Part shown: positions 1 to 5,943 of the stretch, one piece after another | How the letters are laid out: every line of letters begins with the position of its first letter | How positions within the stretch are numbered: the stretch's first letter is position 1 | Source of the DNA: Chitinophaga pinensis | GTDB lineage: Bacteria; Bacteroidota; Bacteroidia; SXHM01 | Reading direction: 5' to 3' | DNA length: 9,958 bases | Assembly (NCBI GenBank): GCA_945889235.1 | Contig: CAMDBK010000087.1 | Coordinates: 1-9,958 of the forward strand | The notes under the pieces: model-generated | Told to the model about the DNA's origin: nothing | Databases searched by the model: none | What the model saw: only the letters and a program-made list of their open reading frames with translations | Translations under genes and position numbers: made by a program

Positions 1-989
1 AGCATCTCAATCAGAAATTTACTGTTGAAACCAATCTCCATATCCTCGCCCGTAAACTGGCAGGTAAGTCTTTCCGTTGCTTCGTTGGCAAAGTCAAGAT
101 CTTCGGCACTAAGGTTCAGTTCACTTCCTGAAATTTTTAAACGAACCTGATGCGTTGTTTTGTTAGAGAAGATAGAAACACGTTTTATTGAACTCAATAA
201 GGAGTTGCGGTCAACCGTAAGTTTATTAGGATTGGTTTTAGGAATTACCGCTTCGTAGTTCGGATATTTTCCTTCAATAAGGCGGCAGATAAGGTTGGTG
301 TCGTTAAAAGTAAATGATGCATTTGTTTCGTTGTATTCAATCTGCACATCCGCTTCAAGCAATGCCAATGTGTTTTTCAAAAGGTTCAACGGTTTTTTCG
401 GCAAAATAAATGAAGCGGCTTTGGGTGCCTTTGCATCACTGCGTTTGTAGCGCACCAACTTGTGGGCATCGGTAGCAACAAAAATCAGTGCATCCTGCGC
501 CAGCTGAAAATACACACCCGACATAACAGGACGAAGCTCATCATTGCCCGTAGCAAAAATGGTTTTACCAATGGCGCGGGTAATAACGTGTGATGGAATG
601 GAAAGCTTGGTTGCCCCGTCAATCTTAGGATTTTTAGGAAACTCACTTCCGTTTTGTCCGCTCAGTTTATATTTTCCGTAGTCAGAACTTATTTCAATAC
701 CGAAAGTTTCGTTGCTGATGTTAAAGGTAATAGGATGGTCGGGCAATGATTTTAAAATATCAAGCAACAGTTTTGCGGGAATAGCAACCGAGCCGCCTTT
801 ATCAGCTTTCTCTAATTCCAGCGAAGTGCTCATGGTGGTTTCAAGGTCAGAGCCCGAAATCTGTAATTTGTTTTTATTTATTTCAAAAAGAAAATTGTCA
901 AGTATAGGAAGCGTGTTGCTGGCATTGAGCACACCGCTTATATTTTGCAGACTTTTTAATAAAACCGAACTGGATATTATGAATTTCAT
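1..989 (-). CDS. dnaN: DNA polymerase III beta sliding clamp, 3' end cut by window
   Basis: This gene encodes the ring-shaped processivity clamp that holds DNA polymerase III on DNA and docks other replication and repair proteins. I translated the minus strand from the ATG at 989 and found 329 codons with no stop, so the reading frame runs off the left edge. A full clamp is about 370 residues, so roughly 40 C-terminal residues are missing. The protein begins MKFIISSSVLLKSLQNISGV. Family hallmarks are LRPVMSGVYFQ and FVATDAHKLVRY in the middle domain, GKYPNYEAVIP at the start of the third domain, and FNSKFLIEM just before the edge. The ATG fits the normal N-terminus of the family exactly. The leader is A-rich with no Shine-Dalgarno sequence and has a Bacteroidota -7 element 31 bases upstream. 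It diverges from the PUR-domain gene. Identification is firm. Confidence 0.97.
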   Translation of the reverse strand, partial: MKFIISSSVLLKSLQNISGVLNASNTLPILDNFLFEINKNKLQISGSDLETTMSTSLELEKADKGGSVAIPAKLLLDILKSLPDHPITFNISNETFGIEISSDYGKYKLSGQNGSEFPKNPKIDGATKLSIPSHVITRAIGKTIFATGNDELRPVMSGVYFQLAQDALIFVATDAHKLVRYKRSDAKAPKAASFILPKKPLNLLKNTLALLEADVQIEYNETNASFTFNDTNLICRLIEGKYPNYEAVIPKTNPNKLTVDRNSLLSSIKRVSIFSNKTTHQVRLKISGSELNLSAEDLDFANEATERLTCQFTGEDMEIGFNSKFLIEM

Positions 990-1020
990 GTTAGCGTTTT
1001 TTAGTTTTTTTTAAGGCTCA

Positions 1021-1028
1021 CAAATATA
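1021..1028 (-). promoter_or_regulatory. -7 promoter element of dnaN
   Basis: The minus strand reads TATATTTG, an exact match to the Bacteroidota -7 consensus TAnnTTTG. It ends 31 bases before the dnaN ATG. I see no good -33 TTTG at the usual spacing of about 19-21 bases, so the call rests on the -7 box and its position. The first two bases of the box overlap a 6-bp inverted repeat at 1026-1041. Confidence 0.55.
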
Positions 1029-1041
1029 GATTTTCATCTAT
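1026..1041. repeat. short inverted repeat at the dnaN promoter
   Basis: ATAGAT (1026-1031) and ATCTAT (1036-1041) are perfect complements separated by four bases. The repeat overlaps the upstream edge of the dnaN -7 box, where an operator could sit. Six-bp arms in A+T-rich DNA can easily arise by chance, so a regulatory role is only a possibility. Confidence 0.25.
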
Positions 1042-1166
1042 GCCGGCTGCTGAAATTCAATATTATTTTTTCAACAAGTTTTAAATACGCGTTAATGAGT
1101 GTTTCTGCTGATTGTATCTGCCTTGTAAAAATAATTCATTAAAAATGCGTTTGCTCAATATTTTTT

Positions 1167-1174
1167 TAATTTTG
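1167..1174 (+). promoter_or_regulatory. -7 promoter element of the PUR-domain gene
   Basis: TAATTTTG matches TAnnTTTG exactly and lies 24 bases before the ATG at 1199. A TTTG at 1150-1153 is only 13 bases upstream, shorter than the usual -33 spacing, so the -33 box is not convincing. The leader between box and ATG is A-rich without a Shine-Dalgarno sequence. Confidence 0.5.
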
Positions 1175-1198
1175 CTCATCTAATAAACACAGAATAAA

Positions 1199-1561
1199 AT
1201 GGAAGAAGGTTATAACGATAAGAAGGAAGAAATTTTTTCAAAAGCAGTAAGGGCAGGCAAAAGAACCTATTTCTTTGATGTAAAAGCAACCAAAGGAAAC
1301 GACTATTTTCTAACCATTACCGAAAGCAAAAAACGTTTTAACGATGACGGAACTTTCCGTTATGAGAAGCATAAAATCTTCCTTTACAAAGAAGATTTTG
1401 ATAAATTTAATGAAGGCTTAAAAGAAGTTCTTGACTTCGTTCAAAACGAACAACCCTATACGCCACCACCGGTGCAGGAACAATCAACTCCTCCCGATAG
1501 CGCAAACACAAGCGGTGAGAGCGCATCTTTCACGGATGTTGATTTTGAAGATTTAAAATAA
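1199..1561 (+). CDS. PUR-domain (DUF3276) nucleic-acid-binding protein
   Basis: This is a small single-domain protein of 120 residues. Residues 10-83 resemble the DUF3276/PUR-alpha-like fold common in Bacteroidota: an N-terminal helix (EEIFSKAVRAGKRTYFFDVK), strands around DYFLTITESKKRF and KHKIFLYKEDF, and a helix FNEGLKEVLDFV. PUR domains bind single-stranded nucleic acid, so a DNA- or RNA-binding regulatory role is likely; no specific target can be read from the sequence. After residue 84 comes a Pro/Gln/Ser/Thr-rich linker and an acidic, aromatic tail (FTDVDFEDLK), a layout reminiscent of single-stranded-DNA-binding protein tails, though that comparison is mine. The ATG at 1199 is supported by the -7 box 24 bases upstream. 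A hairpin terminator follows the stop closely. No signal peptide or membrane segment is present, so it is cytoplasmic. Confidence 0.85.
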   Translation: MEEGYNDKKEEIFSKAVRAGKRTYFFDVKATKGNDYFLTITESKKRFNDDGTFRYEKHKIFLYKEDFDKFNEGLKEVLDFVQNEQPYTPPPVQEQSTPPDSANTSGESASFTDVDFEDLK

Positions 1562-1571
1562 ATCATAAACA

Positions 1572-1599
1572 AAAAGTCCCGCATTGCTGCAGGACTTTT
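1572..1599. terminator. bidirectional hairpin terminator
   Basis: AAAAGTCC (1572-1579) pairs with GGACTTTT (1592-1599). After one C-A mismatch the stem continues as GCA/TGC around a TTGC loop. The stem is flanked by an A run on one side and a T run on the other, so it can act as a rho-independent terminator for both the plus-strand PUR gene, which stops just before it, and the minus-strand tRNA gene. The T tract is slightly longer in the tRNA direction (five T's against four). Confidence 0.75.
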
Positions 1600-1605
1600 A
1601 TCCAG

Positions 1606-1679
1606 TCGGGGTGGCGAGATTTGAACTCACGACCACTTGCACCCCATGCAAGTACGCTACCAGGCTGCGCTACACCCCG
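1606..1679 (-). tRNA. tRNA-Pro (anticodon GGG)
   Basis: The minus strand folds into a complete cloverleaf of 74 bases. The acceptor stem is CGGGGTG with CACCCCG, followed by discriminator A. The D stem is GCGC/GCGT around AGCCTGGTA. The anticodon stem is CTTGC/GCAAG with loop ATGGGGT, giving T33 and anticodon GGG, which reads proline CCC and CCU codons. The variable loop is TGGTC, and the T arm is GTGAG/CTCGC around TTCAAAT. The 3' CCA is not encoded, so it must be added after transcription. The gene is followed by the 1572-1599 hairpin and preceded, on its upstream side, by two inverted repeats. Confidence 0.97.
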
Positions 1680-1685
1680 AAACAA

Positions 1686-1727
1686 GAATTTGAACAAACG
1701 TGAGCAACTCATCGCTCACTCAAATTC
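1686..1727. repeat. nested inverted repeat upstream of tRNA-Pro
   Basis: An outer pair GAATTTG (1686-1692) and CAAATTC (1721-1727) encloses an inner perfect pair GTGAGC (1700-1705) and GCTCAC (1714-1719) with an 8-base loop. Transcribed from the tRNA promoter on the minus strand, it would fold as a stem-loop ending only seven bases before the mature tRNA 5' end. It does not form a tRNA. It could help processing by RNase P or be part of a small structured RNA. Confidence 0.5.
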
Positions 1728-1731
1728 CACT

Positions 1732-1775
1732 GCTCCGGCCTTGCATGTGTGGTTGACTTCACCACCGAATGGAGC
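1732..1775. repeat. second nested inverted repeat upstream of tRNA-Pro
   Basis: GCTCC (1732-1736) pairs with GGAGC (1771-1775) and encloses GTGGT (1749-1753) paired with ACCAC (1761-1765) around a 7-base loop. The arms are only 5 bp each, but the nesting and the position directly beside the first nested repeat suggest a folded RNA leader rather than chance. On the minus strand a weak -7-like TATTTTCG (one mismatch) lies just upstream at 1777-1784. Confidence 0.35.
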
Positions 1776-1854
1776 GCGAAAATAACAAAAAACTTTTTTC
1801 TGCATTTTATTTTAATGCCCTCTACTTTGGAGAGGATTGGGTGAGGCTTTCTTC

Positions 1855-1862
1855 TATATTTG
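1855..1862 (+). promoter_or_regulatory. -7 promoter element of the lipid kinase gene
   Basis: TATATTTG matches TAnnTTTG exactly. Only four bases separate it from the ATG at 1867, so transcription would begin at or within a base or two of the start codon, giving a leaderless or nearly leaderless mRNA. No -33 TTTG is found at normal spacing; the nearest candidates are 15 and 25 bases away. The box also argues against the upstream TTG at 1837 as the start. Confidence 0.5.
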
Positions 1863-1866
1863 TCAA

Positions 1867-2796
1867 ATGGATTTCACAAAATGGCTGCTTGTTGCTAACC
1901 CAAGTTCCGGAAACGGGAAGGGTAAAAGCGACAGTAAAAAAGTTCAGGATTTGCTTTTAGCGAAAGGAATTGAAAGCGATATTTTTTTTAGTGAATACGC
2001 AGGCCATACCTCTGTTCTAGTTCATCAGGGAATTGAAAAAGGTTATCGCAAAATCATTTCAATGGGCGGTGACGGAACATTGAATGAAGTGGTGAACGGA
2101 ATCTTTAGTCAACTCATTGTTTCAACAGAAGAAATTACAATTGCAGTTGTTCCGGTGGGCACCGGAAACGACTGGTGCAAAACATTTAATATTCCCAAAG
2201 ATTATAAAGAAGCTGTTGCTGTAATAGCCTACGAAAAAATAATTAAACACGATATTGGAATTGCTGAAAACGCAAACGGGAAAAGGTATTTCATCAATAT
2301 TGCCGGACTTGGATACGATGGTTTTGTTACCGATAAAATAAGCAAGATGAAACAAAACGGTAGTGGCGGAAAACTGTTTTACCTGTTTTGGATTACATGG
2401 TATTTATTTCAATATAAAACTACACAAATCAGTTTCAAAATTGATGGAAAAGAATTCCCGGTCAAAGATATTTTCACGCTATCTGCTTGTGTTTGCAGGT
2501 ACAACGGTGATGGTATGATGCAGGCGCCATCGGCCTTACCCGATGACGGAATTTTCAACATCACTGTTTTAAAAAAGATTAGTCCGTTGAAGTCAATGTT
2601 AAGTTTACCGAAAATGAAAAACGGAACTTTTGTGAAAATGAAAGAGGTGGAAATGTATACCGGAAAAACTATTGAGATTAATTCATCACCTGAAGTAATT
2701 GCGGAAACAGATGGTGAATTAATTGGCGAAACGCCTTTAAAGTTCAGCATTATTCCCAATGCGTTGAACGTTATTATTAATCAATATCCACAATAG
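1867..2796 (+). CDS. diacylglycerol/sphingosine kinase family lipid kinase
   Basis: This enzyme transfers phosphate from ATP to a lipid hydroxyl, such as diacylglycerol or a sphingoid base, at the inner face of the membrane. The 309-residue length is typical of bacterial YegS/DgkB-type kinases. Visible motifs are WLLVANPSSGNGKG at residues 6-19, the nucleotide-binding GGDGTLNEVVNG at 67-78, PVGTGNDW at 96-103, NIAGLGYDG at 144-152, the DDG segment near 226-228, and TDGE at 281-284 with the family-typical IPNALNVII ending. All motifs expected for catalysis are present. There is no signal peptide. I chose the ATG at 1867 over the in-frame TTG at 1837 because the protein then starts directly on the first beta strand and because an exact -7 box lies between the two. 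Substrate cannot be decided from sequence. The MORN-repeat gene follows on the same strand after 71 bases, possibly co-transcribed. Confidence 0.9.
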   Translation: MDFTKWLLVANPSSGNGKGKSDSKKVQDLLLAKGIESDIFFSEYAGHTSVLVHQGIEKGYRKIISMGGDGTLNEVVNGIFSQLIVSTEEITIAVVPVGTGNDWCKTFNIPKDYKEAVAVIAYEKIIKHDIGIAENANGKRYFINIAGLGYDGFVTDKISKMKQNGSGGKLFYLFWITWYLFQYKTTQISFKIDGKEFPVKDIFTLSACVCRYNGDGMMQAPSALPDDGIFNITVLKKISPLKSMLSLPKMKNGTFVKMKEVEMYTGKTIEINSSPEVIAETDGELIGETPLKFSIIPNALNVIINQYPQ

Positions 2797-2818
2797 CTGT
2801 TGAAAATACGTTTCCTTT

Positions 2819-2856
2819 CTTTGCGCGCTTTGCTACTTCTTTGCGAACTTTGCGTG
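2819..2856. repeat. CTTTGC tandem array
   Basis: CTTTGC occurs four times, beginning at 2819, 2828, 2839 and 2848, so the spacing alternates 9, 11, 9 and the array can be read as two 20-base units. It fills much of the gap between the lipid kinase stop and the MORN gene start. I recall similar CTTTGCG...CTTTGCG strings between genes of many Bacteroidota, so this is likely a dispersed repeat rather than part of either gene. Its presence explains the false upstream TTG start at 2841. Confidence 0.5.
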
Positions 2857-2867
2857 AAATAATATAT

Positions 2868-4175
2868 ATGAAAAAACTAATTGTTCTTGTTTTTATTCTT
2901 TTATCAATTTCTGTTTTTGCGCAGGAAAGGTTTACTGAAAAATTTCCTAACGGAAAGTTGAAAACTGAAGGCTTTATTAAAGAAGGAAAGAAGGAAGGAG
3001 CATGGAAAGAATACTATGATGACGGAAAATTATTCTGCACAGGCGAATATAAAACGGATGAAAAATCAGGCGCATGGAAATGCTATTACCGCACAGGCGA
3101 AAAGTTCAGCGAAACCAACGATAACGGGCTGAATACCGGTTGGTACAAAAGCGGTAAAAAAGATTTTGAAGGGCAGTTGAAGAACGGCAAGAAAGAAGGT
3201 TTGTGGATGGATTGGTATGAGAGCGGAACTACAAAAAAACAAAGCGATTATAAAAATGGTTTGCTGCACGGAAACGTAGATGAATTCTATGATGGCGGCA
3301 AAGCAATGGCTGATGCTTATTATGTAAACGGAAAGAAAGAAGGATATTTTACATGGTGGTTTTCTGCCGGAAAAACGGATATGGAAGGCATGTTTAAAAA
3401 TGATATCCGTGAAGGCAAATGGATTTTTTATTACAAGACCGGAAACAAAGGCAGCGAAGGAAATTTTGTGAATGATAAGCAACACGGTGAGTGGCTTTAT
3501 TACTACGAAGAAAGCGGTAAACTCTGGAAAAAAGGAAACTTCAGTGATGGTTTAAAAACTGGTGAGTGGACTGTTTATTATGAAGATGGTAAAACAAAAG
3601 AGCACTTCGGAAATTTTGAAAGTAACAAGGAAACCGGCTTGTGGACTGCCTTTTACCTGAATGGAAACAAACGCGAAGAAGGAACTTTTAAAGAAGGCAA
3701 ATTAGATGGCGTTTGGAAAGGCTGGTATGAAAGTGGAACTCCGCAGTTTGAAACAGGTTACAAAATGGGAGTGATGGATGGTGTATCAAAAACATGGTTT
3801 GATAACGGACAACAGGAATCAGAAAAGATGTATGTTGACAGTCTGAAAAACGGAGCATGGAAGGAATGGTATCCAAGCGGAAAGCTGAAAGAAACAGGCA
3901 GCTTTCTGAAAGGAATGAAAGAAGGATTATGGTTGCATTATTATGTGGACGGACAATTATTTCAGAAGATTAATTATAGAAACGGAAGTTCTGAAGGCCT
4001 GCAGGAAAGCTGGTTTGAACACGGTGTGCAATGGAGTCAGGGAACGTATTTGAATGGAAGAATGAACGGAGTTTGGACCTACTGGGATGAGCAGGGCAAT
4101 GTTGTTTACAAAGCAAAGTTTAAAGCAGGAAAAGTACAGGCCATTATAAAACAGGCAGAAGAAAAAAAGCCTTAG
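2868..4175 (+). CDS. secreted MORN-variant repeat protein
   Basis: The 435-residue product starts with a clear signal peptide, MKKLIVLVFILLSISVFAQ, with likely cleavage after VFA. The rest is almost entirely about 16 tandem repeats of roughly 23 residues with core pattern (E/D/N/T)G-x-W-x-x-(Y/W)-Y-x-x-G-K and an intervening (F/Y)-(K/x)-(N/E)-G-K. This is the MORN-repeat-variant family (PF07661), often labelled YwqK-family antitoxin in automatic annotation. The repeats should form an elongated beta sheet with stacked aromatic side chains. One repeat near NTGWYKSGKK is shortened, and a few lack the tryptophan (HGNVDEFY, DGVSKTWF, EGLQESWF). No catalytic motif, lipobox or type IX sorting domain is visible, so it probably resides in the periplasm as a binding or scaffold protein; its partner is unknown. 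The ATG at 2868 is chosen because it begins the signal peptide; the in-frame TTG at 2841 lies in the CTTTGC array. There is no toxin gene next to it. Confidence 0.85.
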   Translation: MKKLIVLVFILLSISVFAQERFTEKFPNGKLKTEGFIKEGKKEGAWKEYYDDGKLFCTGEYKTDEKSGAWKCYYRTGEKFSETNDNGLNTGWYKSGKKDFEGQLKNGKKEGLWMDWYESGTTKKQSDYKNGLLHGNVDEFYDGGKAMADAYYVNGKKEGYFTWWFSAGKTDMEGMFKNDIREGKWIFYYKTGNKGSEGNFVNDKQHGEWLYYYEESGKLWKKGNFSDGLKTGEWTVYYEDGKTKEHFGNFESNKETGLWTAFYLNGNKREEGTFKEGKLDGVWKGWYESGTPQFETGYKMGVMDGVSKTWFDNGQQESEKMYVDSLKNGAWKEWYPSGKLKETGSFLKGMKEGLWLHYYVDGQLFQKINYRNGSSEGLQESWFEHGVQWSQGTYLNGRMNGVWTYWDEQGNVVYKAKFKAGKVQAIIKQAEEKKP

Positions 4176-4196
4176 ATTTTAGTTGTTATAAAGTTG

Positions 4197-4799
4197 CTAC
4201 GACTCCTTCCGTTTACCTAACTCATCTCTGATGCGTCCAGCTTTTTCGTAAGCCTCATCTTCAATGGCTTCTTTCAGTAACTGCTTCAGTTCATCGGTGC
4301 TTAATTCCGAGTATTTATCGCCCTTTCCGGCTTTGGGTGTTTTCTTTTCCAGTTGGGCCTGTTCAGGAAAAGCTCCTCCATCTTCCATAATTATTCCGGC
4401 AGAAGAAAGAATAAACTCGTAGGTATATACAGGGCAGTTGAAGCGGGTTGCCAGCGCAATAGCATCTGATGTGCGTGAATCTATTTCCTGAGTTTCGCCC
4501 AACTCATTCTCGCAAATTAAATGGGCAAAAAATATTCCTTCTACTAAATTATAAATCACCACTTCTTTGATGCTGATTTTAAATGACTCGGCAAATGATT
4601 TAAAAAGGTCGTGCGTAAGCGGGCGAGTGGGCTGCATTTTCTCCAACTCAATCGCAATGGATTGCGCTTCGGGTCCGCCAATAATAATAGGTAAACGTCT
4701 TTTGCCTTCTGCTTCACCTAGCACGAGCGCATAAGCGCCCGATTGTGTCTGGCTGTAAGATAAACCGATGATGTCTAATTTTATTTTTTTCTTTTCCAT
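4197..4799 (-). CDS. DUF151 bifunctional nuclease with C-terminal UVR motif
   Basis: The 200-residue protein has a DUF151/BFN domain at about residues 7-135. Seen motifs include ALVLGEAEGKRRLPIIIGGPEAQSIA, family-typical RPLTHDLFKSF, and EIDSRTSDAIALATRFNCPVY. DUF151 proteins have been reported to act as nucleases on DNA and RNA; the active residues are not well enough established for me to check. A charged linker leads to residues 165-198 (LSTDELKQLLKEAIEDEAYEKAGRIRDEL), a clear UVR motif as found at the C-terminus of UvrB and in UvrC, normally a helical-hairpin protein contact. The ATG at 4799 fits the family N-terminus. A -7-like TAGATTTC with one mismatch lies at 4812-4819. It lies downstream of etfBA on the same strand, separated from etfA by an inverted repeat. 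From memory this order is common in Bacteroidota. It converges with the MORN gene, leaving 21 bases. Confidence 0.9.
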   Translation of the reverse strand: MEKKKIKLDIIGLSYSQTQSGAYALVLGEAEGKRRLPIIIGGPEAQSIAIELEKMQPTRPLTHDLFKSFAESFKISIKEVVIYNLVEGIFFAHLICENELGETQEIDSRTSDAIALATRFNCPVYTYEFILSSAGIIMEDGGAFPEQAQLEKKTPKAGKGDKYSELSTDELKQLLKEAIEDEAYEKAGRIRDELGKRKES

Positions 4800-4832
4800 T
4801 CGGTGAATGCAGAAATCTAAAGTAGTGTTTTT

Positions 4833-4891
4833 GCCACGAATTACACGAATTTACGCGAATTTAATTTGTGATAATTCGTGTAATTCGTGGC
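4833..4891. repeat. 19-bp perfect inverted repeat with 10-base periodicity
   Basis: GCCACGAATTACACGAATT (4833-4851) is perfectly complementary to AATTCGTGTAATTCGTGGC (4873-4891), with a 21-base centre. The centre itself contains CGCGAATT and AATTTGTG, which could extend the fold in RNA through G-U pairs. The left half reads as three successive 10-base units: CCACGAATTA, CACGAATTTA, CGCGAATTTA. The element fills most of the space between the etfA stop and the DUF151 start. I recall near-identical strings between genes in many Bacteroidota, so it is most likely a dispersed repeat. It has no T run on either side, so it is not a standard terminator, but the transcript would fold strongly. Confidence 0.85.
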
Positions 4892-4900
4892 TATCTATTA

Positions 4901-5881
4901 TTAATGATTATTTGCTTTCAGCGTTTTGAATGCTTCTGTCAGTTTAGGAACCACTTCAAATGCATCACCAACAATTCCGTAGTCGGCAGCTTTAAAGAAA
5001 GGTGCTTCAGGGTCTTTGTTGATTACTACAATCACTTTGCTTTGGTTTACACCGGCAAGGTGTTGTATAGCTCCTGAAATTCCGATGGCGATATACAGGT
5101 TAGGACGGATGGCGATACCGGTTTGTCCAACGTGCTCGTGGTGCGGTCTCCAGCCGATATCAGCCACAGGGCGTGAGCAGGCTGTTGTGGCACCAATTGA
5201 TTTTGCAAGGTCTTCAATGATGCCCCAGTTTTCAGGCCCTTTCATTCCGCGACCTGCACTTACAACTAATTCTGCTTCGGGCAGCGGAGCTACTCCGGCT
5301 GCTGAAGCGCGGTTTAATTCTTTTACAACTAATGTTGAATTTAGTGAACTCAGGTCGGCACTGAAGTCAGCTACTTCTGCGCTTGCATCGGTTGCTACTA
5401 CAGTGAAAGAGTTTGGCATTAAAGAGATTACTTTCTCATCGGTAAGGATGTTTATATCTGCATACGCTTTGCCCGAGAAAACATTTTTGCGAACAATAAA
5501 ACTTCCGCCTTCAATATTTGGAAGTGAAGTTGCACCGCTTACCAATCCTGCTTTTGAGCGTGCAGAAAGGCGTGATGCCAGTGATTTTCCGGTTGAGTCA
5601 TGTGCGAACACCACCACTTTTGCTCCTGCTGAATTTGCAGCCTGTGCAATAGCAGCAGTCAATAATTGAGGGTCGAATGAGTTGAGTTTATCGTTGGTTA
5701 TTTTCAGAACTTTTGTTGCTCCGTATTTACCAAGTTCAGAAAGATTATCGGAAGAGTTAACCACCAGCGCAACTGCATTGGTTCCAAGCAGCGATGCTAC
5801 TTTGCTTCCGTAATGAATTGCTTCTAAGGATGATTTTTTTACTTTTCCGTTGATGGTGTCTGCGTATATTAAAACTGACAT
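4901..5881 (-). CDS. etfA: electron transfer flavoprotein alpha subunit
   Basis: This is the FAD-carrying subunit of the soluble ETF heterodimer, which accepts electrons from acyl-CoA and related dehydrogenases and passes them toward the quinone pool. The 326-residue length is normal. The N-terminal domain (to about residue 190) starts MSVLIYADTINGKVKKSSLEA. The C-terminal FAD domain has SAGRGMKGPENW at 208-219, CSRPVADIGW at 235-244, VGQTG at 251-255, LYIAIGISGAIQHLAG at 262-277 and INKDPEAPFFKAADYGIVGD at 287-306. All the expected flavin-contact motifs are intact. Where I recall many homologues having HxxQVGQTG, this protein has HHEHVGQTG. It follows etfB on the same strand after 62 bases that contain a dispersed repeat, and the two are surely one functional unit. 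Confidence 0.97.
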   Translation of the reverse strand: MSVLIYADTINGKVKKSSLEAIHYGSKVASLLGTNAVALVVNSSDNLSELGKYGATKVLKITNDKLNSFDPQLLTAAIAQAANSAGAKVVVFAHDSTGKSLASRLSARSKAGLVSGATSLPNIEGGSFIVRKNVFSGKAYADINILTDEKVISLMPNSFTVVATDASAEVADFSADLSSLNSTLVVKELNRASAAGVAPLPEAELVVSAGRGMKGPENWGIIEDLAKSIGATTACSRPVADIGWRPHHEHVGQTGIAIRPNLYIAIGISGAIQHLAGVNQSKVIVVINKDPEAPFFKAADYGIVGDAFEVVPKLTEAFKTLKANNH

Positions 5882-5911
5882 TTTTTATTATGTTTTTAAA
5901 TGTTAATGTTT

Positions 5912-5936
5912 GTCACCCTGAGCGTAGTCGAAGGGT
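5912..5936. repeat. dispersed repeat between etfB and etfA (CACCCTGAGCG...AAGGGT type)
   Basis: The plus strand reads CACCCTGAGCGTAGTCGAAG followed by GGT. ACCCT (5915-5919) pairs with AGGGT (5932-5936), and CTGAG/TCGAAG give a looser inner fold. I recall this exact core as one of the most frequent short intergenic repeats in Bacteroidota. Here it sits in the 62-base spacer of a two-gene operon whose products are needed in equal amounts. Confidence 0.75.
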
Positions 5937-5943
5937 TTTATAA

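Noticed and set aside
712..1014. 100-codon open frame on the plus strand
   Set aside because: It lies antisense to dnaN, which is unambiguous on the minus strand.
1683..1766. Second or degenerate tRNA upstream of tRNA-Pro
   Set aside because: A TTCAAAT string and a stem with an 8-base loop look tRNA-like, but no acceptor stem, D arm or 7-base anticodon loop can be formed.
1837..1866. TTG start extending the lipid kinase by 10 residues
   Set aside because: The added residues are not family-like and the extension crosses an exact -7 promoter box; the ATG at 1867 fits better.
1769..1960. 63-codon plus-strand open frame
   Set aside because: It overlaps the start of the lipid kinase in another frame and covers the region upstream of the tRNA; no recognisable protein features.
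2409..2759. 116-codon open frame on the minus strand
   Set aside because: It is antisense to the lipid kinase gene and has no motif of its own.
2841..2867. TTG start extending the MORN protein
   Set aside because: The extension is encoded by the CTTTGC array and would bury the signal peptide behind extra residues.
3066..3485. 139-codon open frame on the minus strand
   Set aside because: It is antisense to the MORN repeats; its apparent regularity comes from the repeated codons of that gene.
2868..4175. Toxin-antitoxin antitoxin label for the MORN protein
   Set aside because: The label comes from family naming; this protein is exported and no toxin gene is adjacent.
4833..4891. CRISPR array or rho-independent terminator
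   Set aside because: The 10-base units have no unique spacers, and neither side of the hairpin has a T run.
5016..5669. 217-codon open frame on the plus strand
   Set aside because: It is the antisense shadow of etfA, whose motifs are complete on the minus strand; the translation is Ala/Ser/Thr-rich and resembles no protein.
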